From JAHIQC01 sp964565645 (GTDB taxonomy: Bacteria; Actinomycetota; Coriobacteriia; Anaerosomatales; JAHIQC01): a stretch of DNA of 64,000 bases. The notes below the pieces were generated by a model that had not been told where the DNA came from, searched no databases, and saw nothing but the letters and a program-made list of their open reading frames with translations. The stretch covers positions 248,001 through 312,000 of the forward strand of contig CAZMFQ010000001.1 in the NCBI GenBank assembly GCA_964565645.1, given 5' to 3'. The position numbers and the translations under genes are program-made. The first letter of the stretch is position 1; every line of letters begins with the position of its first letter. Positions 1 to 8,230 of this stretch are shown here, in pieces.

Positions 1-1
1 C

Positions 2-274
2 ACCCCCGATGCGCTCCCCGACGACGGGTTGTTCGATGTGTGCATGATCGACCCGTTCTCGCTTCCCGAGGCGCTCTATCGCCTCCCCTTCCTCATCGTC
101 GGCAGACACACCCGGATGAAGCCGGTGCATATGAGCAGGCACACGCGGATCTCCATCGAGTGCGACGTGCCCATACCCGCGCAGATCGACGGCGAGGTGC
201 TCCTGCAGGACCACTACGAGATCGAGATGCTGCCTGCGGCGATCGAATGCGTCGTGCCGAGGAGCGTCTCGTGA
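2..274 (+). CDS. Diacylglycerol kinase family lipid kinase, C-terminal fragment
   Basis: This frame is open from the window edge, so only the last 90 residues of the protein are seen. The fragment has the C-terminal beta-domain signature of the YegS/DgkB lipid kinases: a DDGLFDV(C) stretch, then hydrophobic strands and a QIDGE motif near the end, where the family normally has DGE. These enzymes phosphorylate diacylglycerol or a related lipid with ATP. The stop overlaps the plsY start by 4 nt (GTGA), so the two are translationally coupled, which fits a shared role in phospholipid synthesis. A second, complete lipid kinase of this family lies at 38816. The upstream catalytic part is outside the window. 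Confidence 0.8.
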   Translation, partial: TPDALPDDGLFDVCMIDPFSLPEALYRLPFLIVGRHTRMKPVHMSRHTRISIECDVPIPAQIDGEVLLQDHYEIEMLPAAIECVVPRSVS

Positions 275-990
275 ACGGGTGGACCGCCGCGATCGTCGCG
301 CTCTTGGCGAGCTACCTCGTGGGCTCGATACCGTTCGCCTACATCATCGTGCGTGGCGTCACCCGCGAGGACATCACCGAGCACGGAACGGGCAACGTCG
401 GCGCCATGAACGTGCGTCGCTCGACGGGCTCGTGGGGTTGGTTCGTCATCGCGATGCTCTCAGACGCCCTCAAGGGCATCGTGCCCGTCGCGGTCGCGAA
501 GCTCGCCGTGCTCGGCACGGCCGCCGGAGCGGCGATGTTCGCTCAGCCCTGGGGGGTGACTCTGGCCTCGGTCAGCTCTCCCTGGACCGAGAACCCCCTG
601 TTCTTCGTGCCGATGTTCACGGTGGCTGGCGCGGTCCTCGGCCACAACTACTCGATCTGGATGGCCCTCCTGAAGCGTCGCTTCGCGCGCACGGGCAAGG
701 GCCTTGCGACAGGCGGCGGCGCGCTGCTCGCCTACGACTGGCGCTACTTCGTGGCGGTCGTGGTCGTCGGGCTGCTCACGATCGCGATCACGCGCTACAT
801 GATGGCCGGCCAGGTCGCGGCCGCGCTGACCCTGCCGGTCGCCGCCTTCGCGCTGGACTCGCCGGACCGGCTCTTCGCCACCGCCATGGGGCTCGTCGTC
901 TACGCGGCACATCACAAGCGGTTCATCGGCATGCTGAGGGGTCGAGAACCGCGACTATACATCAACGACCGGATGGGGCCGCGAGGCTGA
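271..990 (+). CDS. plsY: Glycerol-3-phosphate acyltransferase PlsY
   Basis: Acyl-phosphate:glycerol-3-phosphate acyltransferase, the membrane enzyme that makes lysophosphatidic acid. The 239-residue protein starts at GTG 271, overlapping the upstream kinase stop. Family motifs are present: SYLVGSIPFAYI near the N-terminus, GTGNVGAMN around residue 40 (family GSGNxGATN), and a later GHNYSIW...GKGLATGGG block that forms the glycerol-phosphate and acyl-phosphate site. Several hydrophobic segments fit a polytopic membrane protein. It is slightly longer than the usual ~200 residues because of an insertion between the second and third motifs. A 12-bp terminator hairpin follows. Identification is firm. 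Confidence 0.93.
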   Translation: MNGWTAAIVALLASYLVGSIPFAYIIVRGVTREDITEHGTGNVGAMNVRRSTGSWGWFVIAMLSDALKGIVPVAVAKLAVLGTAAGAAMFAQPWGVTLASVSSPWTENPLFFVPMFTVAGAVLGHNYSIWMALLKRRFARTGKGLATGGGALLAYDWRYFVAVVVVGLLTIAITRYMMAGQVAAALTLPVAAFALDSPDRLFATAMGLVVYAAHHKRFIGMLRGREPRLYINDRMGPRG

Positions 991-998
991 TGCAACAC

Positions 999-1027
999 GA
1001 AGGACCGGGCGCGATGCCCGGTCCTTC
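999..1027 (+). terminator. Rho-independent terminator of plsY
   Basis: A perfect 12-bp stem (GAAGGACCGGGC / GCCCGGTCCTTC) with a 5-nt loop is followed by GTTT. It begins 8 nt after the plsY stop. A second, shorter hairpin (CTCGCC-GATC-GGGCGAG) just downstream may serve the converging ferredoxin gene. Confidence 0.8.
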
Positions 1028-1052
1028 GTTTCACTCGCCGATCGGGCGAGAG

Positions 1053-1226
1053 CTACATCGAGATGGCCTCGTTCGGGCAGGCATCCACGCAGATACCGCA
1101 CTCGGTGCAGTCGTCGGGACGGGCCAGAACGGCGACGTCCTCGAGGTCGTAGCAGCCCTGCGGACACTCGTCCACGCAGATGCCGCAAGCGGTGCAGAGG
1201 TTCTTGTCCACTACAGGTACCGACAT
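1053..1226 (-). CDS. Small 2x[4Fe-4S] ferredoxin
   Basis: A 57-residue bacterial ferredoxin with two CxxCxxCxxxCP motifs (CTACGICVDECP and CTECGICVDACP), so two [4Fe-4S] clusters in the classic clostridial arrangement. It would act as a soluble low-potential electron carrier. The start is the ATG at 1226, with a purine-rich AGGAA stretch about 10 nt upstream; a 7-residue longer form is possible but lacks family support. It stands alone between plsY and the BshC-like gene, on the opposite strand to plsY. The redox partner cannot be deduced, although the window contains several Fe-S oxidoreductases. Confidence 0.9.
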   Translation of the reverse strand: MSVPVVDKNLCTACGICVDECPQGCYDLEDVAVLARPDDCTECGICVDACPNEAISM

Positions 1227-1329
1227 GTCCCTAGTTCCTTTCCTCACGGCTGCTCGCCGTCAAACGGTGCGGACATGATAGCACGCTCGCAGCGGCAAGC
1301 ACGCGAGCTCCCGACACGGCACTTCCGGC

Positions 1330-2886
1330 TCAGCGCACCTTGTCCTGTATCTCAGCGGGGCTCCACAGGCAGAACGGGTAGCTGCGGTCGGTGAACACCT
1401 CCGAAGCCGCGGCCTGCGCCTCGAGCGCTTCGAGCCGCTCGCGCAGCTCGAGCTCGAGCGGGCGCAGCATGCTCGTCAGGTCCGCGTTGACCTCGCGGAT
1501 GCGCGCTCCGAGCGCCTTCTTGTCCTCGCCCGGCTCGCGGATACGCGCGACGAGAGCGGTCTTCTCGGTCACAAGCGCCAGGGCGCGCTCCTGCTCCTCG
1601 GCGGAATCGAAATCCACCTGCGGCAGCATGGCGTCCGGGTTGTGCTCGAGTCGGTTGAGTCTCGCCTTGGCCTCAGCGAGCTCCTCGGGCGCCACCATGT
1701 GGCCGCCGAGCGGCAGGTAGACCGTCATCGAAGCCACCGCGAAGGGCGGGGCCACGATCCCGAAGAATCGTCGTATCACTCCGTCGGTGACGCGGTCGTA
1801 GCGGCCGCCCCCGACGCCGTGGACGAACAGGTCAGCGAGGAACAGACGCGCGTACATCGTCAGAGCGAGCGCCTTGGGGGCGAGCATGGCGTCCGGATCG
1901 AGCGGGACGGGCGCGTCGGCTCCGCGGTCACGCACGAACAGCTCTCCCGAGCCCGTCCGCGCCCACACCGTGGTCCGCGCAGAGCCGTGCAGGGCCCAGA
2001 GGGGCAGTTCGACCATGTCGCCTTCGCGGTCGAGGTCGGGGAAGGGCTGCGCCGAGGAGCGCGTCTGCGTCGCTTCTCGATACGAGCCGAGTTCGGCGTT
2101 GTAGCATGTGGCGAACTCCTCGGCATGCCGGGCCATGTGGTCGACGAAGCGCCTGAAGCTCCGCGTCGAAGACATGAGTGTGACCGGCAACTCGAGGTAG
2201 CGCGTGCCCGCACTCGCCTCATAGCGGCGACGCGCGACCGCGAGCAGCTCGCCCAGAGACTCCGCTCGTGTCGCAGCGAAGCGCAGCGCCTCGCAGAACT
2301 CGCCGAAGTGGCGCCGCACGGCCGGGGCGGGCAGCGTCTCGAGCATCTGCGCCCCTCCGTCACAGAACGCGTCGATCTCGGACGACGACGGAACGGGCGC
2401 GCATGCGAAACAGTCATCGGTGGTGCCGACCGCGAGGTACTGCGTGCACCTGCGCACCTCGGCGCCGAGACACGGCGCGACGAGCGCGACCGTGTCGAAG
2501 CCGTCCGAGTCGACGACCAGGTTGATACCCACGGGCGCGGCGCCGGTGACCGCGGCGTCTGAGACGCAACGGTCCACCAGGAAGTTCTTGATCCATACGC
2601 CGGGATGGAACAACTCCGGCTGATGGCCCGTGACGATCACGAGGTCGGGTTCCTCATCCGGCAGTGTCGCTTCGATCCCGAACCTCTCGCAGAAGCCGAC
2701 GGCTGCCACCATCGCCTCGCGGCGAGCGTTCGCCCTGAGTCGCGCCAACGGTTCACCGTCGACCTCGACGGCCCAGAGGCGGGCCTCAGCGGCGCAACGC
2801 AGCGCGGCCTCCACCCATGTGTCATACGCGGGCTCGGTGAGCACTTCACCATGGCCTTGCGGGAGTGTCGGGCGGGCCCTGGTCAT
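1330..2886 (-). CDS. BshC-like protein (putative cysteine-adding or related enzyme)
   Basis: A 518-residue protein starting at the ATG at 2886, 4 nt after the stop of the BshB-like gene. Near residue 80 it has VTGHQPELFHPGVWIKNF, resembling the TGQQ.GLF...YK signature of BshC, the cysteine ligase of bacillithiol synthesis. Next comes a Rossmann-like region with NLVVDSDGFD, and the C-terminal ~110 residues are a charged helical coiled coil like the coiled-coil domain of BshC. Similarity is by motif and architecture only. Its place in an OsmC - GT2 - LmbE-type deacetylase operon supports a role in a sugar-thiol or glycoconjugate pathway, but the product is unknown. A 76-residue upstream extension is out of family and overlaps the neighbouring gene. 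Confidence 0.6.
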   Translation of the reverse strand: MTRARPTLPQGHGEVLTEPAYDTWVEAALRCAAEARLWAVEVDGEPLARLRANARREAMVAAVGFCERFGIEATLPDEEPDLVIVTGHQPELFHPGVWIKNFLVDRCVSDAAVTGAAPVGINLVVDSDGFDTVALVAPCLGAEVRRCTQYLAVGTTDDCFACAPVPSSSEIDAFCDGGAQMLETLPAPAVRRHFGEFCEALRFAATRAESLGELLAVARRRYEASAGTRYLELPVTLMSSTRSFRRFVDHMARHAEEFATCYNAELGSYREATQTRSSAQPFPDLDREGDMVELPLWALHGSARTTVWARTGSGELFVRDRGADAPVPLDPDAMLAPKALALTMYARLFLADLFVHGVGGGRYDRVTDGVIRRFFGIVAPPFAVASMTVYLPLGGHMVAPEELAEAKARLNRLEHNPDAMLPQVDFDSAEEQERALALVTEKTALVARIREPGEDKKALGARIREVNADLTSMLRPLELELRERLEALEAQAAASEVFTDRSYPFCLWSPAEIQDKVR

Positions 2887-2890
2887 GCGA

Positions 2891-3571
2891 TCAGACCAGC
2901 GAAGCGATGTCGCGGATGCCGATCGGCTCGGCGGAGAAGAACGGCTCGCCCGCCGCCGTGCCGATCCTCGATCCCCAGAAGCGACCGAGGTCCGACATCT
3001 GCTCGATGATGCCGGCGTTTCGGGGATTGGCCGTGAACTGCGACTCGTAGCACGCCAGCGCTTCGAGCTTTGCGGCCATCGTCTCAGTGACGTCTGTGAC
3101 GAACGACGGCTCACGCACGAGGTTCATGTGTACCGCCATGTATCGATACACCCGCGCGGGATAGTGGGGCTCGCCGGCGAGAGAGGTCTTGGTGAGCTTG
3201 GCGTAGAAGCGCGCGGCCGCGGCGATCGACGAAGCGGCGACATGGTCCGGATGCGCATCCTCGGCGTACGGTATGAACAACAGCCGAGGAGCGTGCTCTC
3301 GCACGACCTCGGCCAGTTCGTTGCGCGCATCGACGGTGTCGAGGAGGTAGCGGTTCGGCTGAGTGAGTGTGATGCGCGTGGCCCCGAGCGCCGCTGCTGC
3401 GGCCGCAGCCTCCCGCATCCTCGTCTCACGAGTGCCAAAGGGGGTGGGCTCGCCGTCGGTGAGATCCACGATGCCGACGCGCATGCCCGCGCCCACCATC
3501 GAGGCGACCGTCGCGCCCATCCCGATCTCGACGTCGTCGGGGTGCGCGCCGACGCACAACACATCTAGCAT
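2891..3571 (-). CDS. LmbE/PIG-L family deacetylase, BshB1-like
   Basis: A 226-residue zinc-dependent N-acetylglucosamine deacetylase. The metal-binding AHPDDVE motif is at residues 9-15, and a downstream HPDH supplies further ligands. Length and features such as GEPTPFGT and CYESQF match BshB1, which deacetylates GlcNAc-malate in bacillithiol synthesis, and the related mycothiol enzyme MshB. The start has a strong GGAGGG site about 7 nt upstream and overlaps the end of the glycosyltransferase by 7 nt. The order glycosyltransferase, deacetylase, BshC-like matches the logic of bacillithiol assembly, although the glycosyltransferase is of a different family. The actual substrate is not known. 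Confidence 0.78.
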   Translation of the reverse strand: MLDVLCVGAHPDDVEIGMGATVASMVGAGMRVGIVDLTDGEPTPFGTRETRMREAAAAAAALGATRITLTQPNRYLLDTVDARNELAEVVREHAPRLLFIPYAEDAHPDHVAASSIAAAARFYAKLTKTSLAGEPHYPARVYRYMAVHMNLVREPSFVTDVTETMAAKLEALACYESQFTANPRNAGIIEQMSDLGRFWGSRIGTAAGEPFFSAEPIGIRDIASLV

Positions 3572-4266
3572 GGGAAACCCTCCAAAGCGCGGTTCCAGAC
3601 CCGCATGTAATAGGCGAACCTGACCTCGGGATCGTCAAGGTCGTGCCCGAAACTGCGATCGTGGTCGAAGTAGATGCGCTCCACGGGCATCTCACTCACG
3701 CTCAGTCCCGCCATGTGGGCCTTCGCCCAGAGTTCCAGCGGCATCGCGTATCCGGGCTCGCACAGGTCGATACCGTCGAGCGCCGCGAGCCGGTATGCCT
3801 TGAACCCGCAGAACGCATCGGTCAGACCCCAACCCGTGAGGGCGTTGATCTCCTCGGTCACACGCGCATTGATCTCGCGACGGCTGGTGGGCGCCGACCC
3901 GAGCTCGGCACTGCCGGGCAGGTACCTGCTGCCCGAGATGATGTCGCCGCCCCGGTCGAGCTCGGCCAGGAACTGCGGGATGTGTGCCGGCTCGTGCTGA
4001 CCGTCGCAGTCCATGGTCACCACACGTCGGACCTCGCGCGCCCGGGCGATCGCGAACCCCTCAGCCAACGCACGACCGTATCCGAGGTTGATCGGATGCG
4101 CGACGACGGTGATGTCATCGCGTCGGGCGAGAACGGCCGTCGTGTCGTCGGTGGACCCGTCATTGACGACGAGCACCTCACCGTCGAAGTGCTCCCTGAC
4201 GGAGTCGAGTACGCGGTCGACGGACGCCGCCTCGTTGTACACCGGCATCAGAACGATGTCGGACAC
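3565..4266 (-). CDS. GT2 family glycosyltransferase (dolichyl-phosphate mannosyltransferase-like)
   Basis: A soluble 233-residue GT-A fold glycosyltransferase. It has the N-terminal PVYNEA nucleotide-sugar site, VVNDGSTD, the metal-binding DCDGQH (DxD type) and an SGSRY motif, as in DPM1-type enzymes, but no C-terminal membrane helices. Acceptor and donor are unknown. It starts at GTG 4266, 3 nt after the OsmC stop, and overlaps the BshB-like gene, so the three are co-translated. Bacillithiol synthesis uses a GT4 enzyme (BshA); a GT2 enzyme here suggests a different sugar acceptor or a cell-envelope glycoconjugate. Confidence 0.82.
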   Translation of the reverse strand: MSDIVLMPVYNEAASVDRVLDSVREHFDGEVLVVNDGSTDDTTAVLARRDDITVVAHPINLGYGRALAEGFAIARAREVRRVVTMDCDGQHEPAHIPQFLAELDRGGDIISGSRYLPGSAELGSAPTSRREINARVTEEINALTGWGLTDAFCGFKAYRLAALDGIDLCEPGYAMPLELWAKAHMAGLSVSEMPVERIYFDHDRSFGHDLDDPEVRFAYYMRVWNRALEGFPC

Positions 4267-4269
4267 GGG

Positions 4270-4719
4270 TCAGGCCTCGACCTGCGGGCCGGGTTCCGGA
4301 GCCACTTTGACCTCGAACGAGGTCGTCACTGTCGTCTGAGGACCGAGCATGCCCCGCACGGAACAGTACTTCTCCTCGGACAGTTCGATCGCCCGAGCGA
4401 CAGCGGAGTCCTTCACTCCGTATCCCGTGACGACGTAGTGGATCCTGATGGCCGAGTAGATCTTGGGGAACTCGTCCTCGCGCTGGTCGGCCTCGATGTG
4501 CAGCTCAAGATCCCGCACGTCCTGGCGCTTCTTCTCCAGGATCGAGATGACATCCATCGCGGTACAGCCCGCCAGCGCACTCAGAAAGAGCTCGAGCGGG
4601 CGCGCCCCGGTTCCCTCGCCCTTGTACTCGGGTTTGGCGTCCATGACGACGCCGTGACCCGCGCTGTCCCAACCGATGAACTGGCGCGCGCCATTCCAGC
4701 GCACGGTGGTGCGGTCCAT
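4270..4719 (-). CDS. OsmC family protein (thiol-dependent peroxidase fold)
   Basis: A 149-residue OsmC/Ohr-superfamily protein. The two catalytic cysteines of the family are visible: C52 in AGCTAMD and C119 in KYCSVRG. Such proteins reduce organic hydroperoxides with thiols. The start is the ATG at 4719, with AGAGG 6 nt upstream; a TTG two codons earlier is less likely. It is the first gene of the OsmC - GT2 - deacetylase - BshC-like operon. A thiol peroxidase at the head of a possible thiol-biosynthesis operon is functionally consistent. Confidence 0.85.
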   Translation of the reverse strand: MDRTTVRWNGARQFIGWDSAGHGVVMDAKPEYKGEGTGARPLELFLSALAGCTAMDVISILEKKRQDVRDLELHIEADQREDEFPKIYSAIRIHYVVTGYGVKDSAVARAIELSEEKYCSVRGMLGPQTTVTTSFEVKVAPEPGPQVEA

Positions 4720-4768
4720 GGTCAACCTCTCGTTGAGTGGAGTCCTGCCAGGGAGTTCATACCCCGGA

Positions 4769-6472
4769 TCAGATCTTGCGGCCGACCAACTGAGCGAGTT
4801 CCCGGGGGTTCTGCGCCTTGCCGATGGCTTCCTCGAACGTGCACTTTCCCGATTGCAGCAGGACTCTCAGATGCTGATCGAGTGTCTGCATGCCGAGATT
4901 GCCGCCGCCCTGGATGATGGTGGCCATCTGATGGGTCTTGCCCTCGCGGATCAGGTTCCGGATCGCCGGGATGCCGAGCATGATCTCCATGGCCATGACA
5001 CGGCTTCGACCGTCGGTGCTGCGCAGCAGGACCTGCGAGAGAACGCCCTCAAGGGTGTTTGAGAGCTGCATACGGACCTGCTGCTGCTGGTGAGGTGGGA
5101 AGACGTCGATGATGCGGTCCACGGTCTCCGGCCCGCCCGTCGTATGCAGGGTCGCGAGCACCAGGTGCCCCGTCTCGGCCGCGGTGATCGCCGCGGATAT
5201 GGTCTCGAGGTCGCGCATCTCGCCGACGAGTATCACGTCGGGGTCCTGACGCAGCACGCGCTTGAGGGCCGCGGCGAAGCTGTGGGTGTCCTCACCGATC
5301 TCGCGCTGATTCACATACGCGCGCTTGTTGCGGTGCATGAACTCGATCGGGTCCTCCATCGTGATGATGTGGACAGGGCGTGTGTCGTTGATGTGATCGA
5401 TCATGGCCGCGAGCGTCGTCGACTTTCCCGAGCCCGTCGGACCTGTGACCAGCACGAGCCCGCGCGGTCGCTCAGAAAGGTACTTCGCCACCTTGGGTAG
5501 GGCGAGCTCCTCGAGCGTGGGGATCTTGAGGGGGATGACGCGGAACACCGCACCCATGGAGTTGCGCTGCTGCAGGATGTTCGCGCGGAAGCGCGACACC
5601 CCCGGGATGCTGTAGGCGAAGTCGAGTTCCAGCTCCGTCTCGAAGCGTCGGCGCTGCTCCTCGGAGAGCAGGCTCAGAAGCATCTCCTGCGTGTCCCGGG
5701 GCATCAGCGGCTTCATGTTCTCGACCGGCACGAGCTCGCCCCTCTGGCGGATGCCGGGAGGGCTGCCGACCGTGATATGCAGGTCGGAGCCGCCGCGCTC
5801 GAGCATCAGCCGCAGCAGATCGTCGACGTGGACCCCGCCGCCCGCAGGCGGTGGCCCCTCGGTGATCGTCGGGGCGGGAGCCGGCGCCGGTTGCGAGGCA
5901 GCTGCCGGCGCGATCCTGTCCACAGGCTGGGGCACGCCCGTGCCCATAGGGGCCTGCGGCGTGACCGGCTGCGGTAGCCCGTTGCCCATCGGGGCGGCCG
6001 CGGAAGCGGGAGACCCCGCTGCCGCAGGCGGCGCGGCCTCAGCCGCACCCGCCGAGGAGTGTACGCCGGCTGCCGCGGGCTCGGGCTGCGGAGATGCCGG
6101 ACGGCCGAGCATGGTCGCCACCTTCTCGATGATCGCCGCGGGCGAGCCCGCCGAAGACAGGTGCGCTGACGCTCCCGCTTGCCGAGCGCGGAGCGCCGAG
6201 GACTCACTGGGCTGCAACGAGAGGACTATGACCGGCACGTCCCCTCCGTCGATACCCTTGATCTGCTGGGTGAGCGAGTAGCCGTCCATGCCCTCGAGCT
6301 CCGCGTCGACGATGATGACGTCGGGGCGTTGTGCACCGATCATGCCCAGGGCACGGGGACCGGAGAGCACGCTGTTGACCTCGACGTCCATGCTCATAGC
6401 GGACAGACCGCCTTGGATCTGCTCGCCGAGCGTCGCGTCCTCATGGACGATAAGAACCCGCTTGTCAGCCAC
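4769..6472 (-). CDS. pilT: Receiver domain-PilT fusion, type IV pilus retraction ATPase
   Basis: A 567-residue fusion. Residues 1-120 are a CheY-like receiver (phospho-acceptor D56, acidic pair E11/D12), residues ~120-215 are an Ala/Pro-rich linker, and the rest is a complete PilT ATPase. The ATPase has Walker A GPTGSGKST near residue 345, the HIITMEDP Asp box, Walker B VILVGEMRD, a TLHTT His box and the AIRNLIREGK motif. PilT hexamers power pilus disassembly and twitching. Normal PilT is ~350 residues, so the receiver is an addition. The receiver's conserved lysine (the LTKP position) is replaced (LSSA). Start is GTG with AGGGAGG upstream. No other pilus genes are in the window. Confidence 0.88.
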   Translation of the reverse strand: MADKRVLIVHEDATLGEQIQGGLSAMSMDVEVNSVLSGPRALGMIGAQRPDVIIVDAELEGMDGYSLTQQIKGIDGGDVPVIVLSLQPSESSALRARQAGASAHLSSAGSPAAIIEKVATMLGRPASPQPEPAAAGVHSSAGAAEAAPPAAAGSPASAAAPMGNGLPQPVTPQAPMGTGVPQPVDRIAPAAASQPAPAPAPTITEGPPPAGGGVHVDDLLRLMLERGGSDLHITVGSPPGIRQRGELVPVENMKPLMPRDTQEMLLSLLSEEQRRRFETELELDFAYSIPGVSRFRANILQQRNSMGAVFRVIPLKIPTLEELALPKVAKYLSERPRGLVLVTGPTGSGKSTTLAAMIDHINDTRPVHIITMEDPIEFMHRNKRAYVNQREIGEDTHSFAAALKRVLRQDPDVILVGEMRDLETISAAITAAETGHLVLATLHTTGGPETVDRIIDVFPPHQQQQVRMQLSNTLEGVLSQVLLRSTDGRSRVMAMEIMLGIPAIRNLIREGKTHQMATIIQGGGNLGMQTLDQHLRVLLQSGKCTFEEAIGKAQNPRELAQLVGRKI

Positions 6473-6631
6473 GAGCGGCTACCTCCCTCATCATGCGACG
6501 CACCAGGCCCGGCGCCGCAGAACATGTGCCGTGGACGATTATCGGCATACCACCGGCCTGCCTGTACCACTCCGGCAAGGCCTCTCAAGGTAGTATATGC
6601 CGAGACGGGCACCCTTGCAGGACGGTCGTAC

Positions 6632-7936
6632 ATGCAGATCAAGGTCGAAAGGCTCGCATACGGTGGAGACGGCGTGGGCCGGCTCGAGGACGGCCGCACC
6701 GCGTTCGTGCGCGGGGCGGCGCCGGGCGATCTGGTCGAGGCGCGCATCGAAACAGAGCACTCCCGCTACGCCAACCTCGTCACCGACAGGGTCATCGAGC
6801 CCTCACCGGACCGCGTGGAAGCACCCTGTCCCTACTTCGGTGTCTGCGGCGGATGCCAGTGGCAGCACATCGGATACGAGGCCCAGCTTCTGGCCAAGCG
6901 CTCCGCGGTCGCGGATGCGCTGCGCCGCATCGGCCACCAGGACGCGCCTGTACAGGAATGTGTCGCTTCAGGACTCGCGTACGGCTATCGCAACAAGATC
7001 GAACTCGCCGTCCGGCACGACGTCGGGGGCGGCCTGAGTGTCGGATACACCAGGGCAGGGACCAACGAGATCGTCCGCGTCGACTCGTGCCTGCTCCTGC
7101 CCAAGAAGTCGCAGTCACTGCCCAAGGCTCTGGCGGGTTCGCTCAGGTTCCTCAGTGGCACGACCGACCTAGGGTTCGTCCGGGCCGGAGCACGCATCGC
7201 CGCATACACGAGGGATGTCGAGATAGCCGTGTGGACGACCCCGGGGCCGTTCCCGCGCAAGATGGCCGCCGACACCCTCGCGCACATCGGCGGTTCCACA
7301 GGCGTCGTCCGCGTGCTCACCAAAGGTGATCCCTCCGAGCGCGCGGTCGCCGGAGTCGAAGTCCTGCGAGGCAAGGGTGCGTGGCGGGAGCGGTTCCTCG
7401 GCAACGACATGCTCATCTCAGCGCCGTCGTTCTTCCAGGTCAACACCCGGACCGCCGAGGAGCTCGTGCGCGTCGCGATCGAGGCCACGGGCGCCGACGG
7501 ATCGGACCGTGTGCTCGACCTGTACTCCGGGGCGGGGACGTTCACGCTCCCGCTTGCGCAGATCGCGGGCGAGGTCGTCGCGGTGGAGCAGTCCGGTACC
7601 GCTCTTTCCGATCTGCGTCGCAATCTCGAACGGGCGCAGAGTTGGGCGGACGTCATCCCTGGCGATGCTGAACGCGCACTCCCCGACCTGGGCCGCTTCG
7701 ACATCGCGGTCGTCGACCCTCCACGCACAGGCATGAGGCCGGGTGCGCTCGATGCCCTGGCCGACACAGGCGCCCGCCGGATCGTGTACGTGAGCTGCGA
7801 TCCGAGCACGCTCGCGCGCGATTGTGACGCCCTCGCGCATAAGGGCTACCGCCTCACGCGCGCGGTGCCGGTCGACCTGTTCCCGCAGACCTACCACGTG
7901 GAGACCGTCGCGGTGCTCGACGCGGTGCGAGGCTAG
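6632..7936 (+). CDS. rlmD: 23S rRNA (uracil-C5)-methyltransferase, RlmD/TrmA family
   Basis: A 434-residue SAM-dependent RNA m5U methyltransferase. The N-terminal TRAM domain (KVERLAYGGDGVGRL) precedes an Fe-S motif with C66, C72, C75 and C153. The C-terminal Rossmann domain has SGAGTFTLPL for SAM and DPPRTG, and the nucleophilic cysteine is in VSCDPSTLARD near residue 389. The ATG at 6632 gives the typical family N-terminus. It is transcribed divergently from pilT across a 159-bp region and converges with the cytochrome b5-like gene with a 4-bp overlap. Whether the target is 23S U1939 or another uridine cannot be told from sequence. Confidence 0.88.
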   Translation: MQIKVERLAYGGDGVGRLEDGRTAFVRGAAPGDLVEARIETEHSRYANLVTDRVIEPSPDRVEAPCPYFGVCGGCQWQHIGYEAQLLAKRSAVADALRRIGHQDAPVQECVASGLAYGYRNKIELAVRHDVGGGLSVGYTRAGTNEIVRVDSCLLLPKKSQSLPKALAGSLRFLSGTTDLGFVRAGARIAAYTRDVEIAVWTTPGPFPRKMAADTLAHIGGSTGVVRVLTKGDPSERAVAGVEVLRGKGAWRERFLGNDMLISAPSFFQVNTRTAEELVRVAIEATGADGSDRVLDLYSGAGTFTLPLAQIAGEVVAVEQSGTALSDLRRNLERAQSWADVIPGDAERALPDLGRFDIAVVDPPRTGMRPGALDALADTGARRIVYVSCDPSTLARDCDALAHKGYRLTRAVPVDLFPQTYHVETVAVLDAVRG

Positions 7937-8160
7937 ATCAGCCGACCCACCTCGGGGAAGTCGGTGATGTAGACGTCGTGTGGCGCATCGTCGTGCTCGT
8001 CGGTGAGGTCACGGCCGGCGTCGTGCATGCCTTCGTGGTCCCCGTCCCCCCACATGGCGCTCTCTGTGACGTCGTAGACGATGCCGCGGTACGCGACGTA
8101 TGCGGGCTGGCCCGCCTTACCGTTGAATGCTGCGAGTTCGGCGAGAGTCATGTCCTTCAT
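7933..8160 (-). CDS. Small cytochrome b5-like heme-binding domain protein
   Basis: A 75-residue single-domain protein of the bacterial cytochrome b5-like family: N-terminal TLAELAAFNGKAGQPAYVAYRGIVYDVTES, then W.GGDHEGMHDAGRDLT, where histidines replace the HPGG heme ligand motif of eukaryotic b5. It probably binds heme or a similar ligand in the cytoplasm. Two ATGs are adjacent; the one at 8160 has AGGAGG 7 nt upstream and is preferred over that at 8163. Its stop overlaps rlmD by 4 bp in a convergent arrangement. Heme-biosynthesis genes elsewhere in the window fit, but a specific partner is not evident. Confidence 0.8.
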   Translation of the reverse strand: MKDMTLAELAAFNGKAGQPAYVAYRGIVYDVTESAMWGDGDHEGMHDAGRDLTDEHDDAPHDVYITDFPEVGRLI

Positions 8161-8230
8161 CATGCGCCTCCTTGGCGGCTGTCGGGGTCAGATGCTATGT
8201 CCCCGCACCCAAGGCGCGCGTAACGAGGTC

